Assembly (NCBI GenBank): GCA_035772735.1
Contig: JASDFA010000020.1
Location: forward strand, 110,515,501 to 110,579,500
Direction: 5' to 3'
DNA from: Datura wrightii
Taxonomy: Eukaryota > Streptophyta > Magnoliopsida > Solanales > Solanaceae
Length of the DNA: 64,000 bases
Shown here: one piece after another, positions 25,290-37,808 of the stretch
Numbering within the stretch: the stretch's first letter is position 1
How the letters are laid out: the number at the start of each line of letters is the position of its first letter
Notes under the pieces: generated by a model
What the model saw: only the letters and a program-made list of their open reading frames with translations
The model's database searches: none
What the model was told of the DNA's origin: nothing
Made by a program: the position numbers and the translations under genes

Positions 25290-28200
25290 ACTACAAAAAA
25301 AAAATTACATAGTTGCCCATAAAAAGTAAAGTATTTACATGAGCATGCCCCTTTACTTTGATGCTTCCCAAAATAATTACATAAATTATCCCATTTTATT
25401 TTTTTTTTAGCTGACGCCAGCGCTGCACCTTTTTTTTGTCTCTTAGTTATCACTATCATAGTATTACTTTATTTTATTTTCTCTCTCTTTCTTTAATTTA
25501 TTCCTTTTTAAATTAATTTAAATTTTTGTTATTATTTTTTGGTCTTTTCTTTTTGTTATTTTATTTTACTTTTTTAATAAAAATAAATAAACTTAGTAGC
25601 TAACTGTATTTAGACTAATAAAAATATAGAAAATTAAATAATTTGATTATAACAAGAAGTAATTTATTAAAAAAATACTAAAATCACTAGGTTATTTATT
25701 AAAATTAAAATTAATAAAAAATATATTTTATAAAAAATTTATTTTTTTCCAAATCATTATTCTTCCTTTTTTTTCACCATAATCTAATTTTATGCTTAAA
25801 TTTAGCTCCTTTTTTATTGTTCAATTTTTTTATTTCTCTACTCCTTTTTTTTCTCGTTTTTCTTTATTCTTTATCTTTTTTCTCTTATTTTATTAATTTC
25901 TTTCTCAAATTATGCTATTTCTTTTTCTTTTCAACGTAATCTAATTTTACTCTCAAATTTGGTTCCTTTCTTTTTTTATGTTTTTCTTTTCTTTTTTCAT
26001 CTTATTTATTTCTTTTTTAAAAAAGATTATCTAATTCTTATTTTAGTTTTATCCATAATCTAATTTTATTTATTATTTTTTTTGTCCTTTTTTAATTCTA
26101 CTTTTTAAATTTTTTAATACCATTGAGGTATCCTCTAGTCCTCTGGTGAACACTCCTCAATCCTCCATAATACCATCATAGTATATCTATCTACCGGCAT
26201 GGTATTATGGAGGACTACTTTAGTCTTTCAATGAAGCACTCTTTCGTACTCTATAATACCATCATAGTATATCTATATATTGACATAGTATCATAGAGGA
26301 CTGTTTCAGTCCTTCAATAAGACACTCTTCAATCCTCCATGATACTATCATAGTATATCTATATACTAGTATGAAATCATTAAGGTCAGCTTCAGTCCTT
26401 TAGGGAGAAAATTCTCAGTCCTTAGTGATACAATCATAGTATGTCTATATATTGTCATCGTATCATTTAGTTCTGTTTTAGTCCTCAGTGATACTATCAC
26501 AATATATCTATATATTGTCATGATATCATTTAAGTCTACTTCAGTCCTTCAGCGAGACACTCCTCAATCCTCAATGATACCATCACAATATACTTATATA
26601 ATGTTATGGTATCATTCAAGTCTGCTTCCGTCCTCAATGATACCATCACAATATATCTATATATTGTCATGGTATCATTGAGGTCATCGTCTGTCCTTCA
26701 CTAAGATAATCTTTTATTCTCTATGATACCATCATAGTATATCGATACTAGCATGATATCATTAAACTCTTCTTTGGTCTTTTAGTGAGAAACTTTTCAG
26801 TCTTCAATAATACCATCATAATTATCTACATATTATCATGGTATCATTAAGGTTTGCTTCAGCCCTTCGGTGAAATACTCAGTCCTCTATGATACCATCA
26901 CAGCATATTTATATACTGGTATGATATCATTGAGGTTTTCTTTAGTCCTTCAGTGAGACTCATCAGTCCTCTATGATACCATCACAATATATCAATATAT
27001 TGCCACGGTATCATTAAGGTCTGCTCAGTTATGTAAAGAGACACTATTCAGCCCTCCATGATATCATCACAGTATACTTATACAATGTTGTAGTATCATT
27101 GAGGCCTATTTCAATTCTTAATGATACCATCAAAGCATATTTATATACTGTCATGGTATCATTGAGGCCTTTTTTAGTCCTTTAGTAAGACAATCATCAG
27201 TCTTCTATGATACCATCATAGTATATCTATATACTAGTATGGAACCATTAAGGTCCGTTTCAGTCATTTAGTGAGAAAATCCTCAATCCTCGATGATGCC
27301 ATCACAGTATATCTATATATTGTCATGGTATCATTGAGGTCTACTTCATTCCTCAATGATAACATCACAGTATATTTAATACTGTCAATTTATCACTGAG
27401 GTTTGCTTGAGTTCTTCATGAAACTCCCTAATCCTCCATGATACCATCATAATATATCTATATACTGACATGATATCATTGAAGGTATGCTTTCGTCCTT
27501 CAATGAGACACTTCTCAGTCCTTTGTGATACCGTCATAGTATATCTATATACTGGCATGATCATTCAGGTCCACTTTGATCCATCAATAAGGCACTTCTG
27601 AGTCCTCACGATACCCGCATGGTATATGTCATATACCCAGAGTATCATAGAATTTACCTTTAATTTTGATATTTTAATTTTAATTTTATATCAATTTTAG
27701 CAAGTTAATTTTTGTAAAAATAATTACAGAAGATAAAGGCATATTTTAGATATAAATTTAGCTTCATTTGTAAAAGCAACAAAAAAATTATAAAAATAAA
27801 AATTTTCATCACTTTATATTTTAGTAAATAAACTAGTAGACTTTATTATATATCATATATTATCATATAATGATAGGGTATCATAAAGAGGATAAAAAAT
27901 TAAAAAAATAGGATAAAACAAAATAAAAAAGAAGCTACCAAAAAAAATATAGAAATAAAAAAATGAGCCAACAAGAGAAATAAAAAAAGACAACAAAAAA
28001 ACATAATCTAATCAAAAGAATAGTTAGTTCATTTTTTTTAAAAGACAAAAATATAGAAAGGGAAAAAAATAGAAAAAGATAAGCTAACAAAAAAATAAAA
28101 AGAATTAAGAGAATAAACAGATAAAATAAAGAAAATAAAAAATAATGAAATAAATAATAAAAATATTATCAAATAATATCTCTAATAAAGGATAAAAGGA

Positions 28201-28450
28201 GCTAAAAAGATATTAAAAAATAAATAAGAAAAGGATAAAATAATAAATGAAAGGACAAAAGTAATAAATAAAATAATAAAAAATAATAAATTGAAGGGCA
28301 AAAAAAAAAAGAGAAAAGGGAGCACTGTCCAACGAGCAGCAAAGTAAGGGTGCATTTGGGTAAATATTTTTTTCCAAATGAGTATTAATAAAATTAGTGT
28401 GAAAAGGGGCAAATCAGGGTAATTAGTTTACTACTATGGAGTATTTTGTG
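25290..28450 (+). mobile_element. Palindrome-array element, copy A
   Basis: The copy starts near TTACATAGTTGCCCATAAAA and ends near CTATGGAGTATTTTGTGTAC. The two ends form an imperfect inverted repeat of about 55 bp, including a shared GCCCCTTT block. Inside are a T-rich left arm (25390-26115), the palindrome array (26125-27650) and an A-rich right arm (27660-28330). No protein-coding frame is credible. Copies B and C have the same order. It looks like a non-autonomous TIR DNA transposon; I cannot name its superfamily because target duplications are not visible. Confidence 0.75.
26125..27650. repeat. Array of about 18-19 near-palindromic units (copy A)
   Basis: Units occur every ~66-95 bp. 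The core pairs GATACCATCACAGTATAT with its near-complement around a central CT, and the spacers begin ATTGAGG and end CCTCAAT, which also pair. Unit 26632-26683 has 25-bp arms, a 2-base centre and a single mismatch. Confidence 0.92.
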
Positions 28451-29189
28451 TACTTTTTTCAAAAAAAGGGAAACTTATATAGTTGTCCATAAAAAGCTAA
28501 GTATTAACATAAGCATGCCTTTTACTTTGATGCCCCCCAAATAATTACCCAATATATCCCATTTTATTTATTTTTTCGGGCTGATGTCATGCTGACGTCA
28601 GCACTACACCTTTTCCTTTTTTCTCTCTTAATTGTCACTATCATGATATTACTATTTTATTTTTTTTCTCTCTGTTTTTTTAATTTATTCCTTTTTAGAT
28701 TAATTTAAGTTTTTATTACTATTTTTTAGTTTTTTTTTTATTTTGTTTGTTTTTTTAATTTATTAAAATTAAGATTAATAAAAAAATATAATGTTTCTCT
28801 TTGATTAAATATATATATATATATATATAATTTTTAAAAAATATATTTTTCCCAAACATTATTTTTATTTTTTTTTACCATAATCTAATTTCATCCTCAA
28901 ATTGGCTCTTTTTTTTCATTGTTCAATTTTTTTGTTTCTCTACTTTTTTTTCTGGTTTTTCTTTTTTCTTTTATTTTGTTAACTTTTTTTTCAAATTATA
29001 TTATTTTTTTCACCATAATTTAATTTCACTCTCAAATTTTTGTTCCTTTCTTCTTCTTTTTTGTATTTTTCTTTTCTTTTTTTCATCTTTTTTTTTAAAA
29101 AAAATTATCTAATTATTTTTTTAGTTTTTTCCATAATCTAATTTCATTTAATTTTTTGTCTTTTTTTATTCTATTTTTTAAATTTTTTG

Positions 29190-29550
29190 ATACCATTGAG
29201 GTATCTTCTAGTCCTTCAGTGAACACCCTTTAATCATCCATGATACCATCACAGTATATTTATATACTGGCATGATATCATGAAGGACTACTTCAGTCTT
29301 TCAATGAAGCACTCTTTAGTACTCCATGATACCATTACAATATATCTATACATTGGCATGGTATCATGGAGGACTGTTTCATTCCTTCAATAAGACACTT
29401 TTCAGTCCTCCATGATACCATCATAGTATATTTATATACTAGCATGGAATCATTAAGGTCAGCTTCAGTCCTTAAAGGAGAAAATCCTCAGTCCTTAATG
29501 ATACAATCATAGTATGTCTATATACTATCATGGTATCATTTAGGTCAACT
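29190..29550. repeat. Palindrome array, left part of copy B
   Basis: About four units of the same type as in copy A. The array is broken by the Gypsy insertion inside a spacer and resumes at 45285. Confidence 0.9.
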
Positions 29551-29555
29551 TTAGT
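29551..29555. repeat. Target-site duplication TTAGT (left copy; right copy 45280-45284)
   Basis: TTAGT directly precedes the LTR start at 29556 and directly follows the LTR end at 45279. This proves that the whole 29556-45279 block is one insertion despite the material nested in it. Confidence 0.93.
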
Positions 29556-29751
29556 TGTTACACCCCACGAAGAGTTTGTCGTTGCTAGAATGTTAGTAGG
29601 TATATGCTCGGCATGTGTAGTGTATGCGTTCGGGAATTTGTAAGGCGAGGATGGCTTGACTGGGGAGTTGGCAACGCCAGGCGAAGCCAGGCTGCAGGGG
29701 CCTGTGCAATGCAGCAGCCTTGCAGCGCACGGAGCCGTGCGACGCGCTCCG

Positions 29752-29758
29752 TATATAT
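29752..29758 (+). promoter_or_regulatory. Candidate TATA box in the plus-strand LTR
   Basis: TATATAT lies directly after a GC-rich segment and before a conserved GTTGAAATRTTAATCACTTG stretch. In the 3' LTR this place has grown into a TA repeat (37780-37808). Confidence 0.4.
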
Positions 29759-30756
29759 GTTAAGGGTTGAAATGTTAATCACTTGAAATATTTCCCGAAG
29801 CAGAAAAATCACACAAGGTAGATTTCTCTCTACTGTCTCTTCTAATTTAAGTGATTTAAGCTACCAAACCTCGTCTAATTACAAATTCTTCTCGGGTAAT
29901 GATTCCTGGGTCTATGAAGAAAGTTTCTACGGGGTTATTTCTTGAAATCTAGCTTGATTTGTTGGAACCCCCCAAGTAAAAGTCATAGAAATCATTTCTG
30001 ATTGAGTCCTAGGTAGCAATAAACGATAAGTAAGCTTTTCTACCTTCTAAACTCTCGGAAAATTGTAAGTTCTCGGCCGAATTATACAAAGTTGAGTATA
30101 GTTGTAGGTATTAAAGGGTATTGTCAATTGTTGAGTCCTTGTATTGAAACTAGCCTTATTTTCTCAGCGCAGGGCTGCAAGTTGATAAGATTATCGACTA
30201 CATATTGGAACCATTTGGGTGAACGAGAATCGACATCCGAGGTATGTTAAGGCTAATTCCTCTCAGCAAGTTACTCATGTTGTTTAACTGATACAGTCAA
30301 TCTTATAGTAGCTTGTGCCTATAGTGTTGTGGTTAGCTTCTACGAGATGAATTGAGGTTACGGTATAATATTCCTTGTTGGAAGGTTTATACCTAATTTT
30401 GGTTATCTCCAGAGGCGACCTAAGAATTCCCTGTTAAGTATTTATCAATTAGAAGGACTAGTAGATGCTTTGTTACCACATTGAGGGCATAGAGGCCTGA
30501 GGGTGGCTGTTAGCGTACCTTACTAATTAGTTAGCATAAGGCATAGTTAGGCAACACAGAATATTGTTCTATGCCTATACATAGACAGGAGAGCTCACTT
30601 ACAAACCATTGGCGTATCTTGATGCCTACAGGACTAGAGTCACGACAGAATGGCCTTATCTCCTAGTCAGCGGCACCAAGGTTGTCGAACGGATCGGGTG
30701 GTAGCTTTTTAAGTGAACTACAAAGTGTTAGAAACCAAGTAGCTGCCTTCCACTTT

Positions 30757-31010
30757 CAGATACAGTTATAGGAGCCCAGACAGCTCTGATATAGTTACAG
30801 GAGCCCAGACGGCTCATATATAGTTACAGGAGCCTAGACGGCTCAGATACAGTTACAGGAGCCCAAATGATTCAAATACAATTACAGGAGCCTAGATGGA
30901 TGGGATATAGTTATAAGAGCTCAGGTGGATCAGACACGATTACAGGAGCTCATATGACTCAAGAACAGTCACAGGAGCCTAGAGGGCTCGACTACAGCTT
31001 CAGAGGCCGA
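30757..31010 (+). repeat. LTR minisatellite, ~30-bp unit, about 8 copies (5' LTR)
   Basis: Units of the form AGATACAGTTACAGGAGCCC plus AGACGGCTC with point differences. They are homologous to those at 20268 and 38806. Confidence 0.9.
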
Positions 31011-31924
31011 ATATACCTTAGTACAGTGTGCCTACAGGACTATAGTAGTCAAATAGGATGAGTGTGCATTTCTTGCACTTGTCGGGGCTTATGGGGGCCC
31101 AGGTAGGTTATTCTGTGCTGATTGTACCTTCCAGGCTTATGGGTGTCGGGTTAGGTTCTTGTTTGTGCTATACTTGTTAGCTATAGTCCATATTGTAAAG
31201 TTATTCAGGTTAACTTCTAGCCCTTATTACTAATTACTTCCAGCTCTTTACTAGCTTTCAATCAGTTATTATTTACTGCTTTACATACTCGGTATATATT
31301 GTACTAACGCCCACATGTGGGGCGCTACATTCTTGCCTGCAGGTTCAGACAGACAAGGCTCGACGCCGTCTCAATAGCTGTATAGATCAGTAGATTGGAT
31401 ATATCCTTTCTTTTGGAGTTGCCAGACGTTTAAGGTTTTCTCTTTCTGTTGTACAGTACTGGGTAGGTCGAGAACCTGTCCCGACCACTATTCCACTATG
31501 AGAGGCTTGCAGACTACAGTTTTCAGTTGTTGGTTGTTTTCTACCGCGTGGGGCCTATGTATATTATTTTTTGCATGTTGGCTTTGTGGGGCCTAGTGTA
31601 GCTTCTAGTTAGCATCCTTGTCGGCTATAGTATGAATATGAATGCCTTCTTTCCTTCTGTTATGATTAGACAGCATGGTGGTCCTGTCGGCCCGCACAGG
31701 ATCCTTTTATGGTTATGTTGGTTGGGTTAGTTGTGTTCCTTTACAGGTTGTTGTGTGGCCTTGTCGGCTCGAGGATATGTTTACAATCGAGATATAACGT
31801 CGTCGTTTTCTTAATTTTGAGTTGCTGGCGAGCACCAGAGGTGCCTATGCTTAGCCAAGTCAGCCCAGGTCCCAGTATGGCACTAGGTGCCAGTCATGCC
31901 TCCCAAGGTGAGGTGTGACAAACT

Positions 31925-31936
31925 TGGTATCAGAGC
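31925..31936 (+). other. Primer-binding site for initiator tRNA-Met
   Basis: TGGTATCAGAGC lies four bases after the LTR end GTGTGACA, the same spacing as in the minus-strand element. Confidence 0.92.
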
Positions 31937-32133
31937 AACATTGTATCCTAGGGAGTCTTCAAGCTGTGTCTAGTAGAGTCTTGTTTATAAATGTGTTGTG
32001 CACCACATTTTATAAGCAGGAAGCTACGAGGCATAATAGTATGGTTACCCCTCCTTTTTCTCAGATGGGGTTATAGGGTCGAGTTATATGGGGTTGAGTC
32101 TCTAAGCTTATGTTGTTATGTTTGTCCATACAG

Positions 32134-35100
32134 ATGTCAGATACAAGGCAGACCACGACAAGTCGAGAGTTAGACACCGCAAAGGGAGAGGGTACTAGTA
32201 GGGTGCCACAGTTGGGGACAACCCAACATGAGGACGAGAGAGAGACCTCCTCTCGGTCTCCGCAGCGCTCCCCAGGGCACCAGGAACCTCCAATGGTAAC
32301 AGAAGTATCAAACTCACCTCCAGTTCCTTATATACTCTTCGATCAGGATGTCAGATGTGTAGTATGTATGTTAGTTCAAATGATGGCCGCCCAGAGTCAG
32401 CCTCAGCTAGTAGTATCAGTTATTGCTGAGCCTACTGAGGGGCCCGGGAGTTCGAGAGTCTGCGAGTTCCTTGCTTTGAGTCCTCTACAATTTACAAGGA
32501 CAGATCATTGAGAGGACCCTCAGGATTTCATAGACCATCTACAGAGGATATTCAGGGTTATGCATGCTTCCTCGATAGAATCAATTGAGTTAGCAGTATT
32601 CCGATTTTGAGAGATAGAAGTTTTGTGGTATGAGAGTTAGGAAAGGACCCGAGGCAGAGATACCCCTCCACCTACATGGCCTTGCTTCTTTGGAGACTTC
32701 ATAGACCACAATTTCCCCGAGAGATCCAACAGGCTAGAGTAGAGCAGTTCTTACATTTAGAGCAGGGCAGAATCAGAGTTCGCGAGTTCCTTGCTTTGAG
32801 TCCTCCACAATTTACAGGGACAGATCGTAGAGAGTACCCTCAAACTTCATAGACCAGCTACAGAGGATATTCAGGGTTATGCATGCTTTCTCGACAAAAT
32901 CAGTTGAGTTAGTAGTGTTTTGATTTTGAGAGATGGCAGTTTTATGGTATGAGAGTTAGGAAAGGACCCGAGGCAGAGATACACCTCCACCTACATGGCC
33001 TATCTTCTCTGAAGCCTTCATAGGCCACTATTTCCCAGAGAGATCTGGCAAGCCAGAGTAGAGCAGTTCTTACATTTAGAGTAGGGCAGAATGAGTGTTA
33101 GAGAATATGCGTTGAGGTTTGATTCGTTGGCCAGATATGCGCTAACATTTGTTGATACTATGCCAGCTAGGGTACATCGGTTTATTATGGGACTTGCACC
33201 AGAGTATGTGGAATCTTGTATCACAGCCACACTACGAAAGGATATGGACATCTCACAGATTCAGGCCTTTTCTCAGAACATATAGGAAATCAAGCAGCGC
33301 CTGTACGTAATTGATAGGGTAGGTCAGGAGCAACGTCAAAGGGCTAGACCTGCCGACTTTCAGGTTGAATTTTAGGATGGGCCCAGGCCTCATTTGTTAG
33401 GTAGGCCACTTATACACCCATTTCAGCAGCAGTAGGGCAACAGATCAGATCGTCTTGGACAGTTAGGTCCCGATGAAAGTTCATGAGTATCAGGCTCACA
33501 ACATCAGAGGGGTCCAGATCAGATGAGACCAGCTATACCACATTGCAGTACCTGCAATAGGCAGCATTCGGGGAGATTTAGATATGGATCCACCACTTGT
33601 TATTCCTGTGGACATGAGGGACAATTGATGAGAGATTTTTCGACTAGACACCAGGGTGATCGGGACTAGCAGAATAGGTCCTCAGCAGGTTCATATGCTC
33701 CAGCATCTTCTGTGGGGCGTAGGCCCTCAGCTCCAGCAGGCAGAGGTAGAGGTAGGTCAGGGGCATCTAGTTTTAGCAGTGGTCCGGATCGCACTTACGC
33801 CTTACCAGAGTGACAGGAGTCAGAGACTTCATCGGATGTTATGATAGGTATGTTGATCGTTTTCTCTCACTCACTTTATGCTTTGATAGACCTAGGTTCC
33901 ACTTTGTCTTATGTTACTCTATTAGTGACCCAAAAGTTTGGTATAGCACCAGAATTGCTTCAGCGATCGTTCTTGGTGTCTACACCCATCGGTGACTCTA
34001 TTATTACTAAGAGAATTCACTAGGGTTGTACAGTAGAGATTGTCGATCGCCAAACTTTAGCAGATTTAGTGGAGCTAGAAATGATTGATTTTGATGTAAT
34101 TATGGGTATGGATTGGCTAGCATCATGTTATACTAATGTGAAGTATTGGACCACGACTATCCGATTTCACTTTCCAAGGGAGACAGTGCGAGAATGGAAA
34201 GGCAATGTAGTTATGCCAAAAGGTAGGTTTGTATTCTATCTTCGGTCGATAAAGTTAATAGTGAAGGGCTACATTTACCATATTGTTAGGGTTCGGCATA
34301 TGCAGGAAGAATCCCTGACTCTTCAGTCAGTCCGATAGTTAGTGAGTTCCCAAATGTATTTCTGGATGAACTTCTTCGTATTCCCCTAGAACATGAAATT
34401 GACTTCCCTATTGATATACTACCAGGTATACAACCCATATCTATTCTTCCGTACAGAATGGCCTCTGCCGAATTGAAAGAGCTGAAAGAACAGTTGAAAG
34501 ACTTGTTAGATAAGGATTTTATCAGACCTAGTGTCTCACCATGGGGTGCGCCAGTCCTGTTTGTGAGATTGAAGGATGGCTCCCTATGAATGTGTATAGA
34601 TTATTAGTAGTTGAATAAAGTCACTATTTAGAACAAATATCCTCTTCCAAGGATAAACGACTTGTTTGCTCAGCTACAGGGGGCCAAATGTTTCTTCAAA
34701 ATCAACTTGAGGTCAATTTACCACCAGGTGTGAGTCTGGGAGAAAGACACTTCGAAGACAGCTTTTAAGACCAGGTATGGTAATTTTGAGTTTTTGGTTA
34801 TGTCTTTTGGATTGATGAATGCCCCCGCAGTGTTCATGGACTTGATGAACAGCATCGTTAGGACATATTTAGATTTTTTTTTTATCATGTTTATTGATGA
34901 TATTCTGGTGTATTCCCGCTCAGAAGCTGAACATAGAGAGAATTTGCGAATAATACTCCAGATCCTCAGGGATAGCCAGTTATATGTAAAATTCTCAAAG
35001 TGTGAGTTTTAGCTTTCTTGGGTCACATGGTTTCAGATGCAGGTATCCGGGTTGATTCATAGAGAATCAAGGCAGTAAAGACATGGCTTGGACCCGCCAC

Positions 35101-37223
35101 TCCAACTAAAGTTCGTAGTTTCTTGGGGTTAGCCGGGTATTACAGAAGGTTCGTGGAAGGATTCTCTGCCTTGTCAGCGCCGTTGACCAGATTGACTTAA
35201 AAAGCAGCTAAATTCCACTAGACCGAGGCCTGTGAGCAGAGTTTTTAGGAGTGGAAAAATAGATTGATATTTGCACCAGTATTAGCCTTACCGGAGGGTT
35301 CAGAGGTCTATGCCATATACTGTGACGCTTCAGGTGTTGGGTTAGGGTACGTTCGGATGCAGCATGGCAAGGTGATTGCCTATGCTTTGAGGCAGCTAAG
35401 GAAGCACGAAAAGAACTACCCCACCCATGATTTAGAGTTAGCTGCAGTGGTTCATTCTCTGAAAATATGGAGGCATTATTTGTATATTGTACATGTGGAT
35501 ATTTTTACTAATCATAAAAGCCTCCAGTATATCTTCACGCAGAAAGAGTTGAATTTGCAGCAGCGTCATTGGCTAGAATTGCTGAAAGATTATGACGTGA
35601 GCATCTTGTATCACCCAGTGAAGGCTAACATTGTAACCGATTCCCTTAGACGCAGATCCATAGGCATTTTAGCATATTTGAGGCCAAAACAACGATAAAT
35701 GGCTCAAGAGCTGCATCGGTTAGCCAGTTTAGTAATCCAGGTAGTCTATTCAGAAGATAATAGGGTTGTGATTCAAAATACAACGGTATCATCTCTAGTT
35801 GTAGAGGTAAAGGAGCAGAAGTACGAGGACCCTAATTTAGTTAAACTCAGAGACAAGGTTCAACAGGGTGAATTATCAGCCTTTGAGTTGACAAAAGATG
35901 GGGTCTTGAGATTTAAAGGTCGTCTCTGCATCCCAGACATAGCATGGCTTTGCGAGCAAATTATGGAAGAGGTACATCACTCCCTTTACTCTCTTCATCC
36001 AGGTTCGACGAAGATTTACTATGATATAAAGGAGATATACCGGTGGCCTGGGATGAAGAAAGCTATAGCTGAGTTTGTGGCACTATGTCCTAATTGCCAG
36101 TAGGTAAAAGTTGAACATCAAAAACTTGGTGGACTAACTTAGGAGATAGTTGTAACTATGCGGAAATGGGAAGTAGTTAATATGGACTTTGTGATAGGGA
36201 TACCTCGCACCAGGCACAAATTTGACTCTATTTGGGTTATTATTGATAGGTTAACAAAATCAGCCCACTTCTCGCCAGTTCGGGATATATTTTCAGCCAA
36301 AGATTATGCCGAGTTATATGTTAAGGAGATTGTCCGACTGCATGGTGTCCCAGAATCTATTATTTCCGACATAGGGGCACAATTTACAGCTAGATTTTGG
36401 TAGTCATTTCAGAAAGGTCTGGGAACACAGATTAATTTGAGTACAACTTTCCATCTCCAGACAGACGGTCAGGCAGAGCACGCCATTCAGACCTTGAGGA
36501 CATGTTGCAAGAGTATGTGCTAGTCTTTGAAGGAAGTTGGTGGGAGCATCTACCCCTTATTAGATTTACATACAATAACAGTTATCATTCTTCTATTCAG
36601 GTGGCCTCTTATGAAGCTTTATATGGGCGGAAATGTAGGTCCCCATAGGCTGGTTTAAAGTAGGGGAGTCAGGGTTAATCGGACCTGATATGATTCATCA
36701 GTCAGAAGAAAAAGTGAAACTTATCAGAGAACGCTTGCTGACAGCCCAAAGTCGTCAGAAGTCCTATTCCGATGTTCAGAGTAGAGACCTAGAGTTTAAA
36801 GTCGATGATTGGGTATTCCTTAAGGTTTCTCCTATGAAGGGCGTGATGAGATTTGGTAGGAAGGTCAAGCTTATCCCTAGATTCATTGGCCCATATCGAA
36901 TCCTTTAAAGGATAGGTCGGGTAGCATATGAGTTATAACTGCCTTCAGGACTAAAATCTGTTCACCCGGTTGTCCACGTATCAATGCTACGAAAGTGCAT
37001 AGGAGACCCATCACAGGTTGTTCCAATGGAGGATGTGCAGGATACTGAGGAGCTATCCTACGAAGAGACCCCAGTTGCTATACTAGATCGGCAGGTCCGC
37101 ATATTGATAACTAAAGATGTAGCCTCCATTAAAGTCCTATGGAGGAACAGAAATATAGAAGAGATAACCTGGGAAGCTGAGGATGACATGAGGTCTAGAT
37201 ATCCTCATTTATTTCAGGCTTGA
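32134..37223 (+). pseudogene. Decayed Gypsy gag-pol of the plus-strand element
   Basis: From ATG at 32134 the remains run in order: gag (32134-33370), a broken zinc knuckle (near 33598-33640; the His and the last Cys of CCHC are replaced), protease (33841-34020, with DLGST), start of RT (34430-34600), RT palm with FIDDILVYS (34794-35012), RNase H (35264-35698), integrase zinc domain (35699-36103), integrase core (36158-36403), and C-terminal region (36690-37223, ending YPHLFQA). At least two frame changes and more than a dozen stops of TAG and TGA type interrupt it. It encodes no working product. The decay pattern contrasts with the frame-intact copy at 8494-13269. Confidence 0.93.
32456..33095 (+). 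repeat. 320-bp tandem duplication within gag
   Basis: GCGAGTTCCTTGCTTTGAG at 32462 recurs at 32782, and similarity continues for about 320 bases, up to the GAGCAGGGCAGAAT and GAGTAGGGCAGAAT ends. The copies have diverged by several percent. The duplicated part is the capsid-coding region and is not duplicated in the related minus-strand element. Confidence 0.88.
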
Positions 37224-37470
37224 CCCAAATTGTGCAGTTAAGGTGAAATTATTGTTTAGTTATTTTTTTGCTACTTATATCATTAGTATGGTTTAGTTAT
37301 TCGCTTTTACGATATGGAGCTATATTGTATTATTGCTTGTGGTGTCCTGTGAGACACCTATGTTGGGTTTTTTCTGTGTTTCAGGTTTTTGGATAGTCCA
37401 TATTACAAAGAAGACTGTGCTGGAATTTCTGGCAAAACTAAAGAACTAAAGTCTCCTAAGATTAGTCTAT

Positions 37471-37502
37471 ATTCGAGTGCGAATGTTCCTAAGGGGGTAA
37501 GA
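37471..37502 (+). other. Polypurine tract and upstream dyad of the plus-strand element
   Basis: AAGGGGGTAAGA abuts the 3' LTR start TGTTACACC. Upstream ATTCG-AGTG-CGAAT forms a 5-bp stem at 37471-37484, parallel to the dyad beside the PPT of the minus-strand elements. Confidence 0.8.
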
Positions 37503-37779
37503 TGTTACACCTCGGGAAAAGTTTGTCGTTGTTTTAACGTTAGCAGGTATATGCTCGACATGTGTAGTGTATACATCCGGGAATTTGTAAGGCGAGGATG
37601 GTTTGACGAGGGAGCTGGCAAGGCTGGGCGAAGCAGGCCGCAGGGGCCTGCGCTACGCGGAAGCCTTGCTGCGCAAGGACCTGCGCGCCGTGGTAGCTCT
37701 AAAGCGCAAGGAGTTGTGCGACTCGGAAGCCTTGCAGCGCAGGCAGCCGTGTGACGTGCCCCGACCCCCACCGACCCAA

Positions 37780-37808
37780 CTTATATATATATATATATAT
37801 ATATATAT
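37780..37808. repeat. (TA)n microsatellite
   Basis: About 13 TA units in the 3' LTR; the 5' LTR has only TATATAT here. Confidence 0.9.

Larger units (their letters stand above)
29556..31920 (+). repeat. 5' LTR of the plus-strand Gypsy element
   Basis: It runs from TGTTACACCCC to GGTGTGACA. It contains a GC-rich block (29660-29750), a TATATAT at 29752-29758 as candidate TATA box, the 30-bp minisatellite, and a conserved end shared with 21358 and 45279. Confidence 0.9.

Noticed and set aside
26125..27650. Regularly spaced repeats resembling a CRISPR array
   Set aside because: Repeats are diverged and palindromic, spacers are themselves related, no cas genes are present, and the DNA is a plant nuclear sequence.
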